Assembly: GCA_022836615.1 (NCBI GenBank)
Contig: MU405214.1
Span: 62,001-126,000 of the forward strand
Length of the DNA: 64,000 bases
Reading direction: 5' to 3'
DNA from: Annulohypoxylon bovei var. microspora
Lineage: Eukaryota > Ascomycota > Sordariomycetes > Xylariales > Hypoxylaceae
Under the pieces are notes generated by a model. It searched no databases. It worked only from the letters and a program-made list of their open reading frames with translations, and was not told where the DNA came from. The first letter of the stretch is position 1, and each line of letters begins with the position of its first letter. Shown here piece after piece: positions 22,076 through 32,995 of this stretch. A program made the translations under genes and the position numbers.

Positions 22076-22888
22076 GGCTCTAGGTGATTTGCTAGATGGT
22101 TCTTAGTTACTTTTGATATTAGCAACAGATAAGGTTAAAAATGGCTAGGCAAGGGGTTTGGGCGTCAGGAACAGATCCTGGGGTCTTAAACTGCTCGGTT
22201 AACCTCTTCGGCATAAGTGGGTGCGTGGGCATCGGGGGAATAGGTGCCTGGCTTGCCTACCTAGGTAGTATTTGTTGGGGAACGAGGGGAGCTTGCGGGG
22301 TTACATGGAGGGAGAGGAGAAGTATGCGGAGTCCTGTGACGTCTTCCGTACCTCGATCCACATCATTCCGGTATGCCCTGGAAAGCCGAACGGGTCGTCC
22401 AGTCGTCGAAGAGAGATTAATTATGAACTTACTTTTATACGCCTATGAAAGTAATAAACACTAGTTGGAAATGATGGCAATAATACCATTTTATCCCCTT
22501 AATTAGCAATTATCTATAGATACCTAGGGTTTAAGAAGTATAATACTGCTTGCTTACTGGACTTTTAGCTAGTTAGAATCTAGCTGTTGCGAATGTCAAT
22601 GTCATTGAGCCGTTGTTTATAGATATCTTCAGACAACAAATTAAAGAGTTAGAGGATTCTTGCAATGATGTTAGTTTCATATCTGTGTATTAATACCTGC
22701 ATAATAACTTATCATGTTTTTTATCAATTAAATCTAGCAAATCGTCATTATATGGAATACGTCTTGAAGCCTTTGTCTGGATGACTGCAACATATATGTA
22801 CTGCCTACAACCCCTAATGAGCTCCTAGTAACTTAACCTTTGGATGTGTATAACCAATACACTCATAACCTGTTTTTATCTTCAACAT
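22076..22888. other. Intergenic, AT-rich, no gene seen
   Basis: The part from about 22440 to 22880 is markedly AT-rich with many stops in all frames, as in an eroded repeat, but I see no terminal repeats. A CCTACCTAGGTAG motif lies at 22257-22268. Confidence 0.5.
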
Positions 22889-24082
22889 TTAACCTAGAGT
22901 ATGGTAAGCATCATAATCCGGCGGATAGAAATTGTCGAATGCGCCATCTGAACTACCTATTCGTGGGGACTCGCGTTCTACAGCTTCATAACCCTCATGG
23001 CTTGGCAGATTTTCAAAAGAGTCGGAAGCAAGGAGGTCTCGGACGTTATTTTCTTCTACATTTCCTTTCGCGTTGTTTGGCACCCACACGCCTCCAACAT
23101 CCCGAAAATCACCCTTCTGCGGCGGCTGGTGCAAGAACCGTTCTCTGGCATCTATATAGGTCTTATCTTGTTTAATATGGCTCCAGTGGACCCGGATACC
23201 TTGGGAAGCTAGCCGCTTGACCATCCTGATGAAAGACACGGCCTGGTACCGCCGTTCCTCGGTGATAGGGTACTGCATGGTAACAAGTCCTAGAGCGTTT
23301 CGCTCTACGAATGCCTTCCTCTTTTGGCTGTACTGCAGCTGGTGCGCTCGGAGAAGAAAGTTCAGAATCTCGCGGTCCAGAGAAGTGAAAACTACCAGTT
23401 GAAATCGCCACGCTTGGCCGGCGAAGTACTCGCTGTTAGTGAATACATAACCCTCAACAAGTTTTTTACGGTGTGGTATCAACTCATCCTCGACGTGATG
23501 AAGCAGTTGTACCAAAGCCGCAATTTCCGCGTTGTCGAGATTCCAATACACAGAGCCTGAGTCGGGCTTAGACGCGCAGTCGTATGCAGCGTCTGTCCTA
23601 GAAGGAGACGCAAAATAGAAAGCGGCGGAGCATTCGATTCTGTTTAGTGAGCGCGAGAATTTGAATGGGCGAGCTGTGACCATTATGTATCGTTGCCCGT
23701 CTGATCCAACGTGTGAAGGATGAGGTGCAGGCTTCTCGTTGCCTGCAGAAAATAGGTAGGTAAGCTCGCACTCCCAGCATTTCAAATATTGACTTCGAAT
23801 GTTAGATCCATCCTGTGGTGTCGAGCGGTCAGCCGCATGTTTCTTACGATCTTCAGGACTCAAACCGTCATGGAAGCCCCTAAGCCTAGCGGCCGGCCGG
23901 AAAATCTCGAACACTGGTTCGACGCTGTGCGCTTGCTCGGGGCAAGGGATTCGACTCGCGGGTTCAGGTAGGGGAATAAAACCGCCCTTAACCGAGTTAA
24001 TGCTATGTAGACATACCAAGCAGGTTAAGAGATGGTGTTTCTCGCAATGTAACTGGCCTTGAAAAGTCTTTGATGAAGCCAT
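22889..24082 (-). CDS. Orphan protein with a possible degenerate RNase H-like fold
   Basis: Minus-strand single-exon ORF; the ATG at 24082 (MASSKTFQG) gives 397 residues and is preferred over an ATG 62 codons upstream, whose extra residues look like translated AT-rich leader. The N terminus has a CxxHHLLTCLVCLH cluster that could bind zinc. Residues about 150-320 follow an RNase H-like order: a strand RIECSAAFYFA, a helix with Glu (NAEIAALVQLLHHV), a strand FQLVVFTSLD followed by a helix, and GIRVHWSHIKQDKTYIDARE near 315-335. This resembles the fungal RNase H-like orphan families, but the usual DG/TDS motifs are altered, so catalytic activity is doubtful. I do not assign a function. Confidence 0.6.
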   Translation of the reverse strand: MASSKTFQGQLHCEKHHLLTCLVCLHSINSVKGGFIPLPEPASRIPCPEQAHSVEPVFEIFRPAARLRGFHDGLSPEDRKKHAADRSTPQDGSNIRSQYLKCWECELTYLFSAGNEKPAPHPSHVGSDGQRYIMVTARPFKFSRSLNRIECSAAFYFASPSRTDAAYDCASKPDSGSVYWNLDNAEIAALVQLLHHVEDELIPHRKKLVEGYVFTNSEYFAGQAWRFQLVVFTSLDREILNFLLRAHQLQYSQKRKAFVERNALGLVTMQYPITEERRYQAVSFIRMVKRLASQGIRVHWSHIKQDKTYIDARERFLHQPPQKGDFRDVGGVWVPNNAKGNVEENNVRDLLASDSFENLPSHEGYEAVERESPRIGSSDGAFDNFYPPDYDAYHTLG

Positions 24083-25588
24083 TTCGAAATCTAGTGAAAA
24101 GTAGTTAGTTGAATATAGGTATTGATGATGAGTTATTTCAGTGTTCTTTGAATACTGTTCAAGTTCTTTCTTGAAATATGAATGAAAAGAATGGAAACGA
24201 CTCAAGAGCATTATTATGCGGGATACATATGTACCCATCTCAAACAATGTCTGTTGTTGAATATTCAAGTTACATAGAGAACAATGCTGTTGTTTCGGAC
24301 ATGTTTCTAATTAGACACATGTATCTACCGGAAGCCACTTTCTACTTTCCATGGGTAAGTAGAGCGTATTTTGCTAAATCGTATCTCGTAAAAATGAGTA
24401 ACAACCATCATGTTTTTTTTTTGTTTTTTTTTCGACATTGATGGTCAAAAATATTCGCTCGTCGTCTCTTGTCCTGAAAACTTCTCTATCGCCATTCGCT
24501 CTCTACTAGTAGTTTCAACTAGTTGTTCTGCGGTAGTAATGTGGACGAGGATATTTAGAGTTTTAGTCTCTCTTAGCCAACCGTAACGTAAAAGCTTTAG
24601 GTTCCAGTCTAACTAAAGATAGACTACACTGAAGTTAGCAGGTTGGTAGGGCTGTCGCGTGAGAATTAGAGCGAGAAGCCTACCTAATTACATAAGTTTG
24701 TATAATGGATCACTTAGTTACGCGGAGAATTTTCAAAGAATTGCTCGATGACATGACATAATTTGCAGATAGCAGATAGCACTAGCGTCATAATTTGCGG
24801 GACGACAGGGTATCAGCGGGGCGTATGATCGCTTAAATCCCGGGGTACCCCTCGAGGCTGGTACGCACTAAGCCTTAAACGATTATAACATGTACGATCC
24901 CGATATTTAACTAACGCCGCTTGGTCATCATTGGCCAATCAACTGCTTATCTTTTCCTACCTTATCTTCATTAGCGGCAACACCGAAGTGAAGGCTTTTA
25001 CATAGTAGGAATGTGCCAGTGTCTTAGCCACATACACGCGGTAAGAATATGAGGTAGGCGGGTAGGCACATAGCCTGGTAGCTCAGGTGTTCAGAGTGAG
25101 GTGGTCCTAGTAGTGTGGGGGAGTCCTTTAGAGCTGGAAACGTACCTATGTCGTTGTTGGTCGCAATGTTACCTATCAGCCATGGCGGTGCGAAGGATTA
25201 ATATCGTTGACAGGCTGATGAGTGTAATCCTTTTTTCCCTTTCACCTTTTCGTTCTATTTTGTTATCTTGGACTAGGAAAGAAAAACTTATTTCTTCCTA
25301 GTCCCTTCCAGATAGTCATTTTCAATCTCCTTAATATCACTCGTTTACTTGTGGTTCGACCATCTAGAGTTTCGACATACGATGCTTGACGTCCACAAAC
25401 AGCAAAAGGCGAACTTAAATATCCTGTTTCTTACCTAAGTGCCAGTCCTGTTCGGCAGTCGCGTCATCCATACATGAGAGAATCCTTCACACGTGTCTGA
25501 AGTTCCCATTACTCGAAAATTACCTAACGAGGTGGAAACGGAAATCTATTCGACTCCTTGGCCTGGGCCTATTGGCTTCATCTTCGCA
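24083..25588. other. Divergent intergenic region, no gene seen
   Basis: About 1.5 kb between the RNase-H-like gene (minus) and the NCS1 permease (plus). It holds a T-rich run near 24412-24431 and a string resembling a tRNA A-box (GGTAGCTCAGGTGTTCAGAGTG, about 25076-25098), but no matching B-box follows. Presumably promoters for both genes. Confidence 0.5.
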
Positions 25589-27420
25589 ATGGAGAGGCTT
25601 CATAATTCAAGGCTTAGTTCATGGGTAGAAAAGATCGCCGTTGATAATGAAGATGGTCTCACCACTGCCCAGTTGATGGTATGGCTGAATCTATCCACCC
25701 ATCTTATTGGGTTAAAACGGTGCCACCGATCGGTGGTTAATTGAAGCCATCACGAGACTAATTAATGTCAGTTAACAAACAATGATCTCAAGCCGGTCGA
25801 GCCTGAGCGTCGACAATGGGGGCCATGGAATTTTGTCGGCTTCTGGATTGCCGATTCCTTCAACATCAACACGTGGATGATTAGCTCGTCCATGATTGTG
25901 GCCGGCCTCTCGTGGTGGCAGGCATGGCTTTGCGTATGGATTGGATACTCTATTGCTGGCTGCTTCATCTGTATGACTGGTCGCATTGGCGCCATGTACC
26001 ACATTGGATTCCCAGTCGTGAACCGATCGAGTTTTGGGGTTTGGGGTTGTCTTTGGCCCGTGTTCAATCGTGCCGCTATGGCTTGCATTTGGTACGGCGT
26101 GCAATCGTACATCGGTGGGGAATGCGTGTACCTGATGATCCGATCTATCTGGCTTAGTTGGGTAAGCTTGACAATTGGCATGCGGTAGGAAAATCTCGAG
26201 TTGCTAACATCGCGTAGGACCGCGATACTATTCCAAACACATTCTCGCCTGACTCGGGGACCACTACCGCTGATTACGCTTCATTTTTCATCTTCTGGCT
26301 TGTGTCGCTACCGGCTATTTGGTTTCCCGTGCACAAGGTTCGACATCTTTTTACCGTCAAGGCTTTCTTCGTACCCTGTGCCGGCATCGCCTTCTTGATA
26401 TGGGCCTTAGTTCGTGCTGGCGGACCGGGTCCCATCGTCAGGCAAGGTGCAACGATACAAGGTACCGATCTCGCTTGGCAGTTCATCAAGGGTGTTATGA
26501 GTTCTATCGCCAACTTTGCAACTCTCATCGTAAACGACCCTGATTTCTCTCGTTTCTCGGGAAAGCCAAGCGATGCACTTTGGTCGCAACTTTTTACCAT
26601 TCCTATCGGTTTTGCCGTTACCTCCTTGATCGGCATACTAGTCTCGTCTAGTTCAGTCATCATCTATCCCGGAACCGACCCAATCTGGGATCCCCTTAAG
26701 CTGTTAGAGAGGTTCATCGATGATGGTGGCTCTGGTCAACGTTTTGGCGTCTTTATCATTGCCCTTGCCTTTGCGCTAGCTCAACTAGGAACAAATATTG
26801 CAGCCAACTCGGTTTCAGCAGGAACCGACATGACGGCCCTGCTACCGCGATTTATTAATATTCGGCGTGGCGGTTATATATGTGCTCTCGTTGGCTTGGC
26901 CATGTGTCCCTATACCCTACTTACATCGTCAAATCAGTTCACGACGTACCTCTCGTCTTATTCAGTCTTTCTCAGTTCGATTGCAGGCGTTATGTGCAGC
27001 GACTACTACTTCGTCCGCAAAGGCTACCTTGAAATCAAGGAGCTTTACGATGCTCGCAAGACCGGACCGTATTATTTTGCCTATGGTTTCCACTGGAGAG
27101 CTTACGCAGCATATATCAGTGGCATCCTCATCAACGTGGTTGGTTTCGCTGGGGCTGTGAACGGCGGTAATGCTCCTATAGGAGCAACATACATTTACAA
27201 CTTCAATTTCTTCTGCGGATTTATCATATCTGCTGGAATGTACTGGGCATTATGCAAGCTATCTCCCATCCCGGCTTGTAGCGATACTTGGATGGAAGTG
27301 GGTGACCAGATCGACGAAGTCAGACTGGCTTACGATCACAGCAGCCAACAAGAAGAGGAATTCGACGAGGATGCGGATCTAGGTACTAAGTACGACAAGA
27401 ACCATCAGAAAACGGTATAA
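25589..27420 (+). CDS. NCS1-family nucleobase/allantoin permease (uracil permease-like)
   Basis: Three exons (25589-25678, 25772-26161, 26218-27420) with introns of 93 and 56 bp give 560 residues. The start at 25589 gives a short N-terminal tail ending GLTTAQLM, which splices to LTNNDLKPVEPERRQW, the usual pre-TM1 sequence of the family. Signatures include GFWIADSFNINTWMISSSMI (TM1), WWQAW, GFPVVNRSSFGVWG (TM3), IWYGVQSYIGG, and FTTYLSSYSVFLSSIAGVMCSDYYFVRKG with about 12 membrane segments in all. NCS1 transporters are plasma-membrane proton symporters for uracil, allantoin, uridine or related compounds. The tail (EEEFDEDADL) is acidic, as in endocytosis-controlled fungal Fur-type transporters. 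Family is certain, substrate is a guess within the class. Confidence 0.92.
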
Positions 27421-28159
27421 AACAAAACATGTAGGTGCCTACTTACATGTATCCCATAGATGGGATTTCCACGTTGGATTGGGCGTTCATTGATATGGAT
27501 GATATAACGATGACATGTCATCTGATTTAGAAATATGTAAATGATAAAAGTCTAGTGAAATATTATCTCATTGAAGATACTACATTTCGCTTATGAGAAC
27601 ATCTGAACGTGCGGTGCTATGTAGGTAGGTATGGTCTTATGGAAAATATATTTACGATAGATACGGTACAGGTACAACCTGATCTGTGCGCGGTGGTGCG
27701 CCCCTTCCTCAACTAAACTTGACGCTTGGTCCAATCCAATCATGGTAACCCGCACCGTACCACTTTACTAGGCAGGTACCTGGAGTGCTACTAGAACTGC
27801 CTTTCTGCCTAGAATGGTGAAGCAAACAGAGGCAGGCACAGGGCTTTCTATTAAATCAAACCAATTTCTCCCATCTCTTTCCCAACCCTGAAATAAGTTA
27901 CTTATCTCAACACTCTTTGTTCTTTTCGTGCCTCTCTTCTAATTCTTTTCTAAATTCTTTGCCTTATCCTTCCGATACCCATTTGAGTACCTACCTAGGT
28001 ATATTTCAATCTCAGCCCCTCACTACCTTGAAGCAAGTACTTCTTCGACTTTTCTCACCTGGTCAGGTAGGTACCCGATAGCCTTATATGTCATCAAAAA
28101 ACTTTCATGGATAACAGCTGATCTTTAGTTTGAAAGATACAATCAACACATTTCCAAGT
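27421..28159. other. Intergenic / leader of F-box gene
   Basis: No gene seen. TAGGTAGGTA near 27620, TACCTACCTAGGTATA at 27988-28003, and CT-rich sequence at 27860-27990 that is probably leader or promoter of the gene at 28160. Confidence 0.5.
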
Positions 28160-29891
28160 ATGGATGCTCAATCCTCTCACGGGGAGGACCAAAGTCGTCT
28201 CCCAATGATCCCACCGGAAGTGATGCTTCAAATATCTTCCTACCTCACTACGTCAGAATATGGAAATCTTCGTAGTGTTTGTCGACAAATAGAGAAATCC
28301 CTCTTCCAGCCTTTCGCCAGAGAGTTTTTCACTAAACGTCAATTCATGCTCACCGAGTTCAGTCTCGAGGCGCTCGTGGATATCTCCAAATCTAGACTTG
28401 GTCCGAGTCTGACATCTCTCATTATTAGCCTCGAACGCCCGAAAGGAGATTTCCATCATAGGGGCACTAACATGGAGTTAGATGATCTTGATGGAGCGCT
28501 CAAATATAACAGATTATACGAAGAATGCATCAGTCATCAGATTTTAATCAGTTCCGGTCGAGATGTCGAACTTCTTACTGAAGCTCTTCGCAATCTACCC
28601 AATCTTCAAACCATTGGTCTACGAGACTTCTTTTCCCCTGGTAGATGGCGTGATGGAGATAGCGGTTTCTGGCATACTTATGGTGCCCCGACCTTCTGGG
28701 AAGAGACGAATGCCCATCCCGAGCAGCCACGATTCATTCGCCCCCCCCACGCCCCCCTTGAGGTACACGCAACTTATATTTCCCATACGTTTTTAGCCAT
28801 ACTGCGATCTTTAGGGAACGCGAAGGAGACACACCAAGCACCCGAGTTACAGGTGATCTTGCGGGCGTGCTATCTTCCTCCACCCTCCTTCAACATACCC
28901 CGTTATCTAGAGCCAACCATTTTGCCTGTCCTTCAGGATCTCAAGGTTCTCTTTCTTGACCTAGGACCGGTCTCATTTTCCAAGCTCACTGTTAGTAATG
29001 GGGGACGGCTCGAAGGCTTTACTTATGCTGGATTGCCTCTGGCCAGATTCCTTTCAAAGATGCCATCTCTCGAGCATCTGCGACTTAATTTCCGGGACTG
29101 TAACATCTCCGAATCAAAAGACATTCTCCAGTGGTTTGCTCAGGTCCCACAATCTTCTTCGATAGTGTCAGACGGTCAGGACATAGACAATGTACAAGGA
29201 CGTATCCCCAAGTTATCGACACCAGCATTTCCGCGCCTGAAGAAACTAGATATCGGAATGGTAACCGTTGGGCTACCTCTGCTCCTTAGTGTTCTTAAGA
29301 GATACAAATCAAGTCTGCGTGCAATCTCTTTACACAAGGTTACCCTCGACAGTCCATCACGTCAGGTCTCGGGCAAGGTCAACCTTTGGTGTAAATTATT
29401 CAGTCAAACCACGAAGCTTGGTCTCGCACTCGATTCTATACATCTCTCTTTCATAAGGCAGAGGTATAACAACATTTCCTATTCGGTAGAATTTAAAAGG
29501 CCAGATCATGGCCCAAATATTCATCCGTTCTGCAAAGGTTGGACCGGATTCGATTGTACGTACACCCCCTCTACTTTTGCGATTACCAATGCTCGATAGT
29601 CTATATACCTTCCTAGGAATTAGGTCTTCATATATCTATCTACGAGCCATCTAATTAATAAACAATTACTAACCGACGTATCACAGTGGAGCGTGCTTCA
29701 CAAGAGTTCATCGATTCGATGATTATTCATTGGCCTGACGACGAGGAAATGGAAGATGATGAAATTAGTTTAGAATCAGATGGTAATATTCCACCCTTCC
29801 AACCCTTCTTTTCACACCCAAAAATATTGTATCCTTGCTAATTATTTACGCAGAGGATTTAGGATGGGATGATGATGATGATCCCCTTTAA
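28160..29891 (+). CDS. F-box domain protein with acidic C-terminal tail
   Basis: Three exons (28160-29555, 29687-29782, 29854-29891), introns of 131 and 71 bp, give 509 residues. The start ATG at 28160 reads MDAQSSHGEDQ. An F-box lies at about 14-55 (LPMIPPEVMLQISSYLTTSEYGNLRSVCRQIEK split over a conserved-looking pattern), and the middle carries several leucine-spaced segments (LRDFFSP, LKVLFLDLG, LEHLRLNFRDC, LKKLDIG) compatible with a degenerate LRR. The last two small exons encode a strongly acidic tail (DDEEMEDDEIS and five consecutive Asp). Likely an SCF substrate adaptor; the target is unknown. The final exons depend on splice-site choice, but both frames and signals agree. Confidence 0.8.
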
Positions 29892-30161
29892 GCTATCATT
29901 GGTGATGATGAATCTATACTTAGGTATAAAGTTGACCAGAAGTCGCAAAGGAAAGTCTCTAGGCACCTAGAAAATGCTATCATATACCTAGGAAACTATT
30001 CTAAGTTGAGATGTTCCAACCAAAGATACTGACGAAGAGGGATCAAAGCCACAGCAGTAGCGCATGACAATATACAATTGAATTGAGTCTAATTATTGCT
30101 ATTAATTTGTTTCTATAAATAAGTATTTTTTTCGGTATACCGAGTCGTCTTATAGGTAGCT

Positions 30162-31515
30162 CTAGACATTCTGATCAATGAAATCATTAATAGACGCATA
30201 CGTCGTCCCCGCGGAGTACTCCTACTCGCAATTAGTATTAATCGAGAAGAATTTCTGGGTGGATGGCGGGTACTTACAAAATTCAAGCTGTGGCCGGTGT
30301 TAGGGACAACAATAGCATCGAAGCTGTTCGTGTTATTGAAGTACGGCCCCGACTGGTCAGGGATAGGGGGCGTGGTCGAGTCGCAGTTGCCTCCGCAGAA
30401 AGGGACGTCGCGTGCTAGAGCGCGATCAAAGTCAGCTTCCCAAATCCTTTCAGGTTGTTCTTATACACGTAACGAATAACGAATTGCGAATTGCAACTAA
30501 GTATATCTTACCTCCTGTTATGACAAGGACCGGTCCTCCGAAAGTATTGTTCCCGGACGCCCCGTTGCCGATGGTCATCAGCTCGCCGACGGTGACCGGC
30601 TGCGCCGCGACGTACGCCGCCTGCAAGATGGCCGGGTCGAAGTTGTTAGGGCCGAAGAAGTTCGTCTGCACGCCGGTGCGGTCGCCCGAGGCCATGTAGC
30701 CGGCGGGGTAGCCGACCAGGCTGGCCGACGCGTTCTTCGCCACGACGTAGTTGCCGCCGAAGGTGAAGAAGGCCGCGTAGCTGCCGGTGCCCTGGCCGAA
30801 GCCCGTCAGTATGAGGCCGTCGGACAGGCCCTCGGGGTTGGCCTGGAGCAGGGCGTACGAGAGCACGGAGCCGTAGCTGTGGCCGACGTGCACGAGCTTG
30901 GGGTAGGCGGGGACGCCCGGGACCTGGGCCCCGCGCAGCTTGGCGCTCAGCGCGTAGAGCGCGGCGATCTCGAGGTTCGTCTGGATCTCGTTCACCGGGT
31001 CCCCGTGCGTCGACTGCCCCAGCCCCAGGCGGTCGTAGAAGAAGACGCTGTAGTTCCGCGCGAGCGCCGCGTTCACGTAGCTGTAGTTGTAGTTCGCGAA
31101 CGGGAAGTCCCAGTACGACCGGTCGAAGGCGATGCCGTGCGTCAGGATCTGCAGAGCGGCGCCGGGTCCAGAATCCGGCTCGCAGTAGGTCGCGCCGATG
31201 GAGTAGTTGCCGGTTATGGTTGCGAACTTGGGCGGTGGTTAGTGGGGTTTTCAAGGGCGATGGGGAAATAGGGGGTGGGTAGGTTGGGTTTACCGAATCG
31301 TTGCTGTTCACCACTGATTGGGTGAAGTTTACACCCGGCTCTGCGAGGTTGAGAAAGAAGTTTGTAACCTCAATGTCGTTGGCTGGAGCTTGGAGGGTGA
31401 ACTTGATGTTTTGTGCCGACAACGTCACGGGGATCGTCAGGTTTTGACAGTGGCGGGCCGTGGCTACGGCGGCGAGGCCCGCTAGGAGAACAGAAGGTCG
31501 AGTTACTTGAATCAT
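30162..31515 (-). CDS. Secreted alpha/beta hydrolase
   Basis: Four minus-strand exons (31515-31294, 31226-30512, 30414-30278, 30221-30162), introns of 67, 97 and 56 bp, give 377 residues. The N terminus is a signal peptide (residues 1 to about 20, VLLAGLAAVATA). The core has the alpha/beta-hydrolase order: a strand QILTHGIAFDRSYWD, then FYDRLGLGQS, the nucleophile elbow VGHSYGS with Ser191, and a C-terminal NTGHSLNF supplying the likely catalytic His354. Several NxS/T sites (for example in NLT, NFT, NDS, NNT) fit a secreted glycoprotein. The family includes esterases, lipases and haloperoxidase-like hydrolases, so the substrate is open. The last exon encodes only 19 residues and was found from its splice sites. 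Exon 2 is very GC-rich compared with the surroundings. Confidence 0.87.
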
Positions 31516-32311
31516 TGTGAGTTTGTCTTGTCCCTTATTGCGATTATAGCTGACTTGGTGATGGCTACAAGAAACGATATTTAGAGAGAAGGCTACGAAC
31601 TCATTTTATATCGTAAACAACATAATTCTCCGCGCACCGGTGTAAACTCAATTCCAAATTAGAGCCCAAATTCCAAATAGAATCTCATCTCAGATTCTAT
31701 CAATGAGCTATCATGATGACGTCCTGCGTTATTGCGGCGGTGAAGCCCTAGCTTTGACTGGACCCGGGTGACTGGGCCACGGAATAGGGACCTATGTATG
31801 TAGGTATGTACGTAGAGCTGCGCCGCGGCGGTAGAGCGGGTCATTCATCACCATCACGTCCCTTAATCATCAACCGGCATGAACCAACATCAATATTGGA
31901 CCCTTAGCCTCGTGATCCGGAAATATAGGTACGATGAGCGTAGCCTTGACGAGGCCCAGTTCTGATTAGCTAAGCGGACGTCTTGGCCATGTGGTTAGTT
32001 AGCGATGTGGTTCTCGAACGGACCCCTTCGTACTTACAGCCCATAATCAGCCGTGAAGATAACATGGGGGCAATTCCAAATAATGTCTGGGGGAAGTAAT
32101 GGGAATTCGTGAACATTAAACCAACATCGAAAGCTCAGCCCTAGCCCCGTTTAAGCCGCTAACCTAAACCTTATACACCGGGGGCCGCGCAAGTCTCTGC
32201 CGCAGTTTCCGGTTAACGAGTGAGTAAGCGAACTCCTTCCCGGGATTCGAATTGTGTTCATTCCCGACCGGTATTCAATCTCAGAAATGGCATTGGCACA
32301 ATTTCTTCATT
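31516..32311. other. Intergenic, no gene seen
   Basis: Promoter side of the alpha/beta hydrolase, running up to the left target duplication of the MITE. A 61-codon minus ORF here has no features. Confidence 0.5.
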
Positions 32312-32320
32312 GATAGGGAG
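32312..32320. repeat. Left target-site duplication (GATAGGGAG)
   Basis: Identical to 32987-32995 on the other side of the MITE; the next base outwards differs on each side, so the duplication is exactly nine bases. Confidence 0.9.
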
Positions 32321-32377
32321 CAGTAACTTTAACAACACAACCCAGTTTTTGCTACGGAACACACCCCATCCACTTTT
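32321..32377 (+). repeat. Left terminal inverted repeat of MITE
   Basis: 57 bases, identical to the reverse complement of 32930-32986. Similarity continues weakly inside (shared TTATTGG). Confidence 0.92.
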
Positions 32378-32664
32378 CTACAGCATTTTATTGGCTCATA
32401 CCCACCAACCTGATCAATCTCACTTGCATCACCAACGGTACCTTTTTACACATACAAATTGCCATACAAACCTATGTACTATTGATGCCAATTCAACTCA
32501 GCCTACGTATTTCATTATATCGCATTCAAAACTAATATTTAATAAGATGCACCTAGTTTATTCGAAAGCGCTTTGGAAGCGCTATTTAATGAATTTAATT
32601 TTAATATTTAAAGTTGCGATTTGAAGATATTACGCAAGTGAAAAAATTAGTAAAGTGTTAGAAT

Positions 32665-32687
32665 AAGGGTAGTCACGTGATACCCTT
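32665..32687. repeat. Central palindrome of MITE with E-box
   Basis: AAGGGTA, one G, TCACGTGA, TACCCTT: a near-perfect palindrome at the loop of the foldback element, with CACGTG (32674-32679), the binding core of bHLH factors, in the middle. Confidence 0.8.
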
Positions 32688-32929
32688 TGTTGCGCACTGC
32701 CCCACCTAGTACACTTACTTTTCAACTTAACATCTTCGAATTACGGTTTTATTCATTAGAAAAATTGGTTTAATATGAAATTTCTCAAGCGCTTTCAAAC
32801 GAATATAATTAATTGTTGATTCAATTGATTGAAAGGTAAATAATATGGGTGTATGTGGCAGTGGGTGAGTTTGTATTAGAGAATAAGTATTACTAGTGGT
32901 TTTGACCAATAAGATCACTAAAACCACTT

Positions 32930-32986
32930 AAAAGTGGATGGGGTGTGTTCCGTAGCAAAAACTGGGTTGTGTTGTTAAAGTTACTG
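32930..32986 (-). repeat. Right terminal inverted repeat of MITE
   Basis: Exact reverse complement of 32321-32377. Confidence 0.92.
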
Positions 32987-32995
32987 GATAGGGAG
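32987..32995. repeat. Right target-site duplication (GATAGGGAG)
   Basis: Direct repeat of 32312-32320. Confidence 0.9.

Larger units (their letters stand above)
32321..32986. mobile_element. Foldback MITE with 57-bp terminal inverted repeats and 9-bp target-site duplication
   Basis: The element starts CAGTAACTTTAACAAC and ends with its exact reverse complement. The first 57 bases (32321-32377) match the reverse complement of the last 57 (32930-32986) without a mismatch. Both ends are flanked by the same 9-mer GATAGGGAG (32312-32320 and 32987-32995), the duplication made on insertion. Inside, the arms continue as an imperfect inverted repeat; for example AAAGCGCTT at 32565-32573 mirrors 32787-32795. 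The structure closes on a palindrome at 32665-32687. The element has no transposase-like ORF, so it is non-autonomous. A 9-bp duplication with long inverted repeats fits Mutator-like (MULE) elements, whereas hAT gives 8 bp; the superfamily is an inference. Perfect repeats and duplication indicate a recent insertion. Confidence 0.93.

Noticed and set aside
22440..22880. AT-rich stretch as a RIP-mutated transposon
   Set aside because: No inverted or direct terminal repeats and no transposon ORF remnants could be seen; AT-rich intergenic DNA is enough.
25076..25098. tRNA-like A box (TAGCTCAGGTGTTCAGAGTG)
   Set aside because: No B box (GGTTCGAANCC) within 100 bases and no cloverleaf pairing visible.
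32230..32250. GGGATTCGAATTG resembling a tRNA T-loop
   Set aside because: No A box upstream at suitable distance and no acceptor stem pairing; probably chance.
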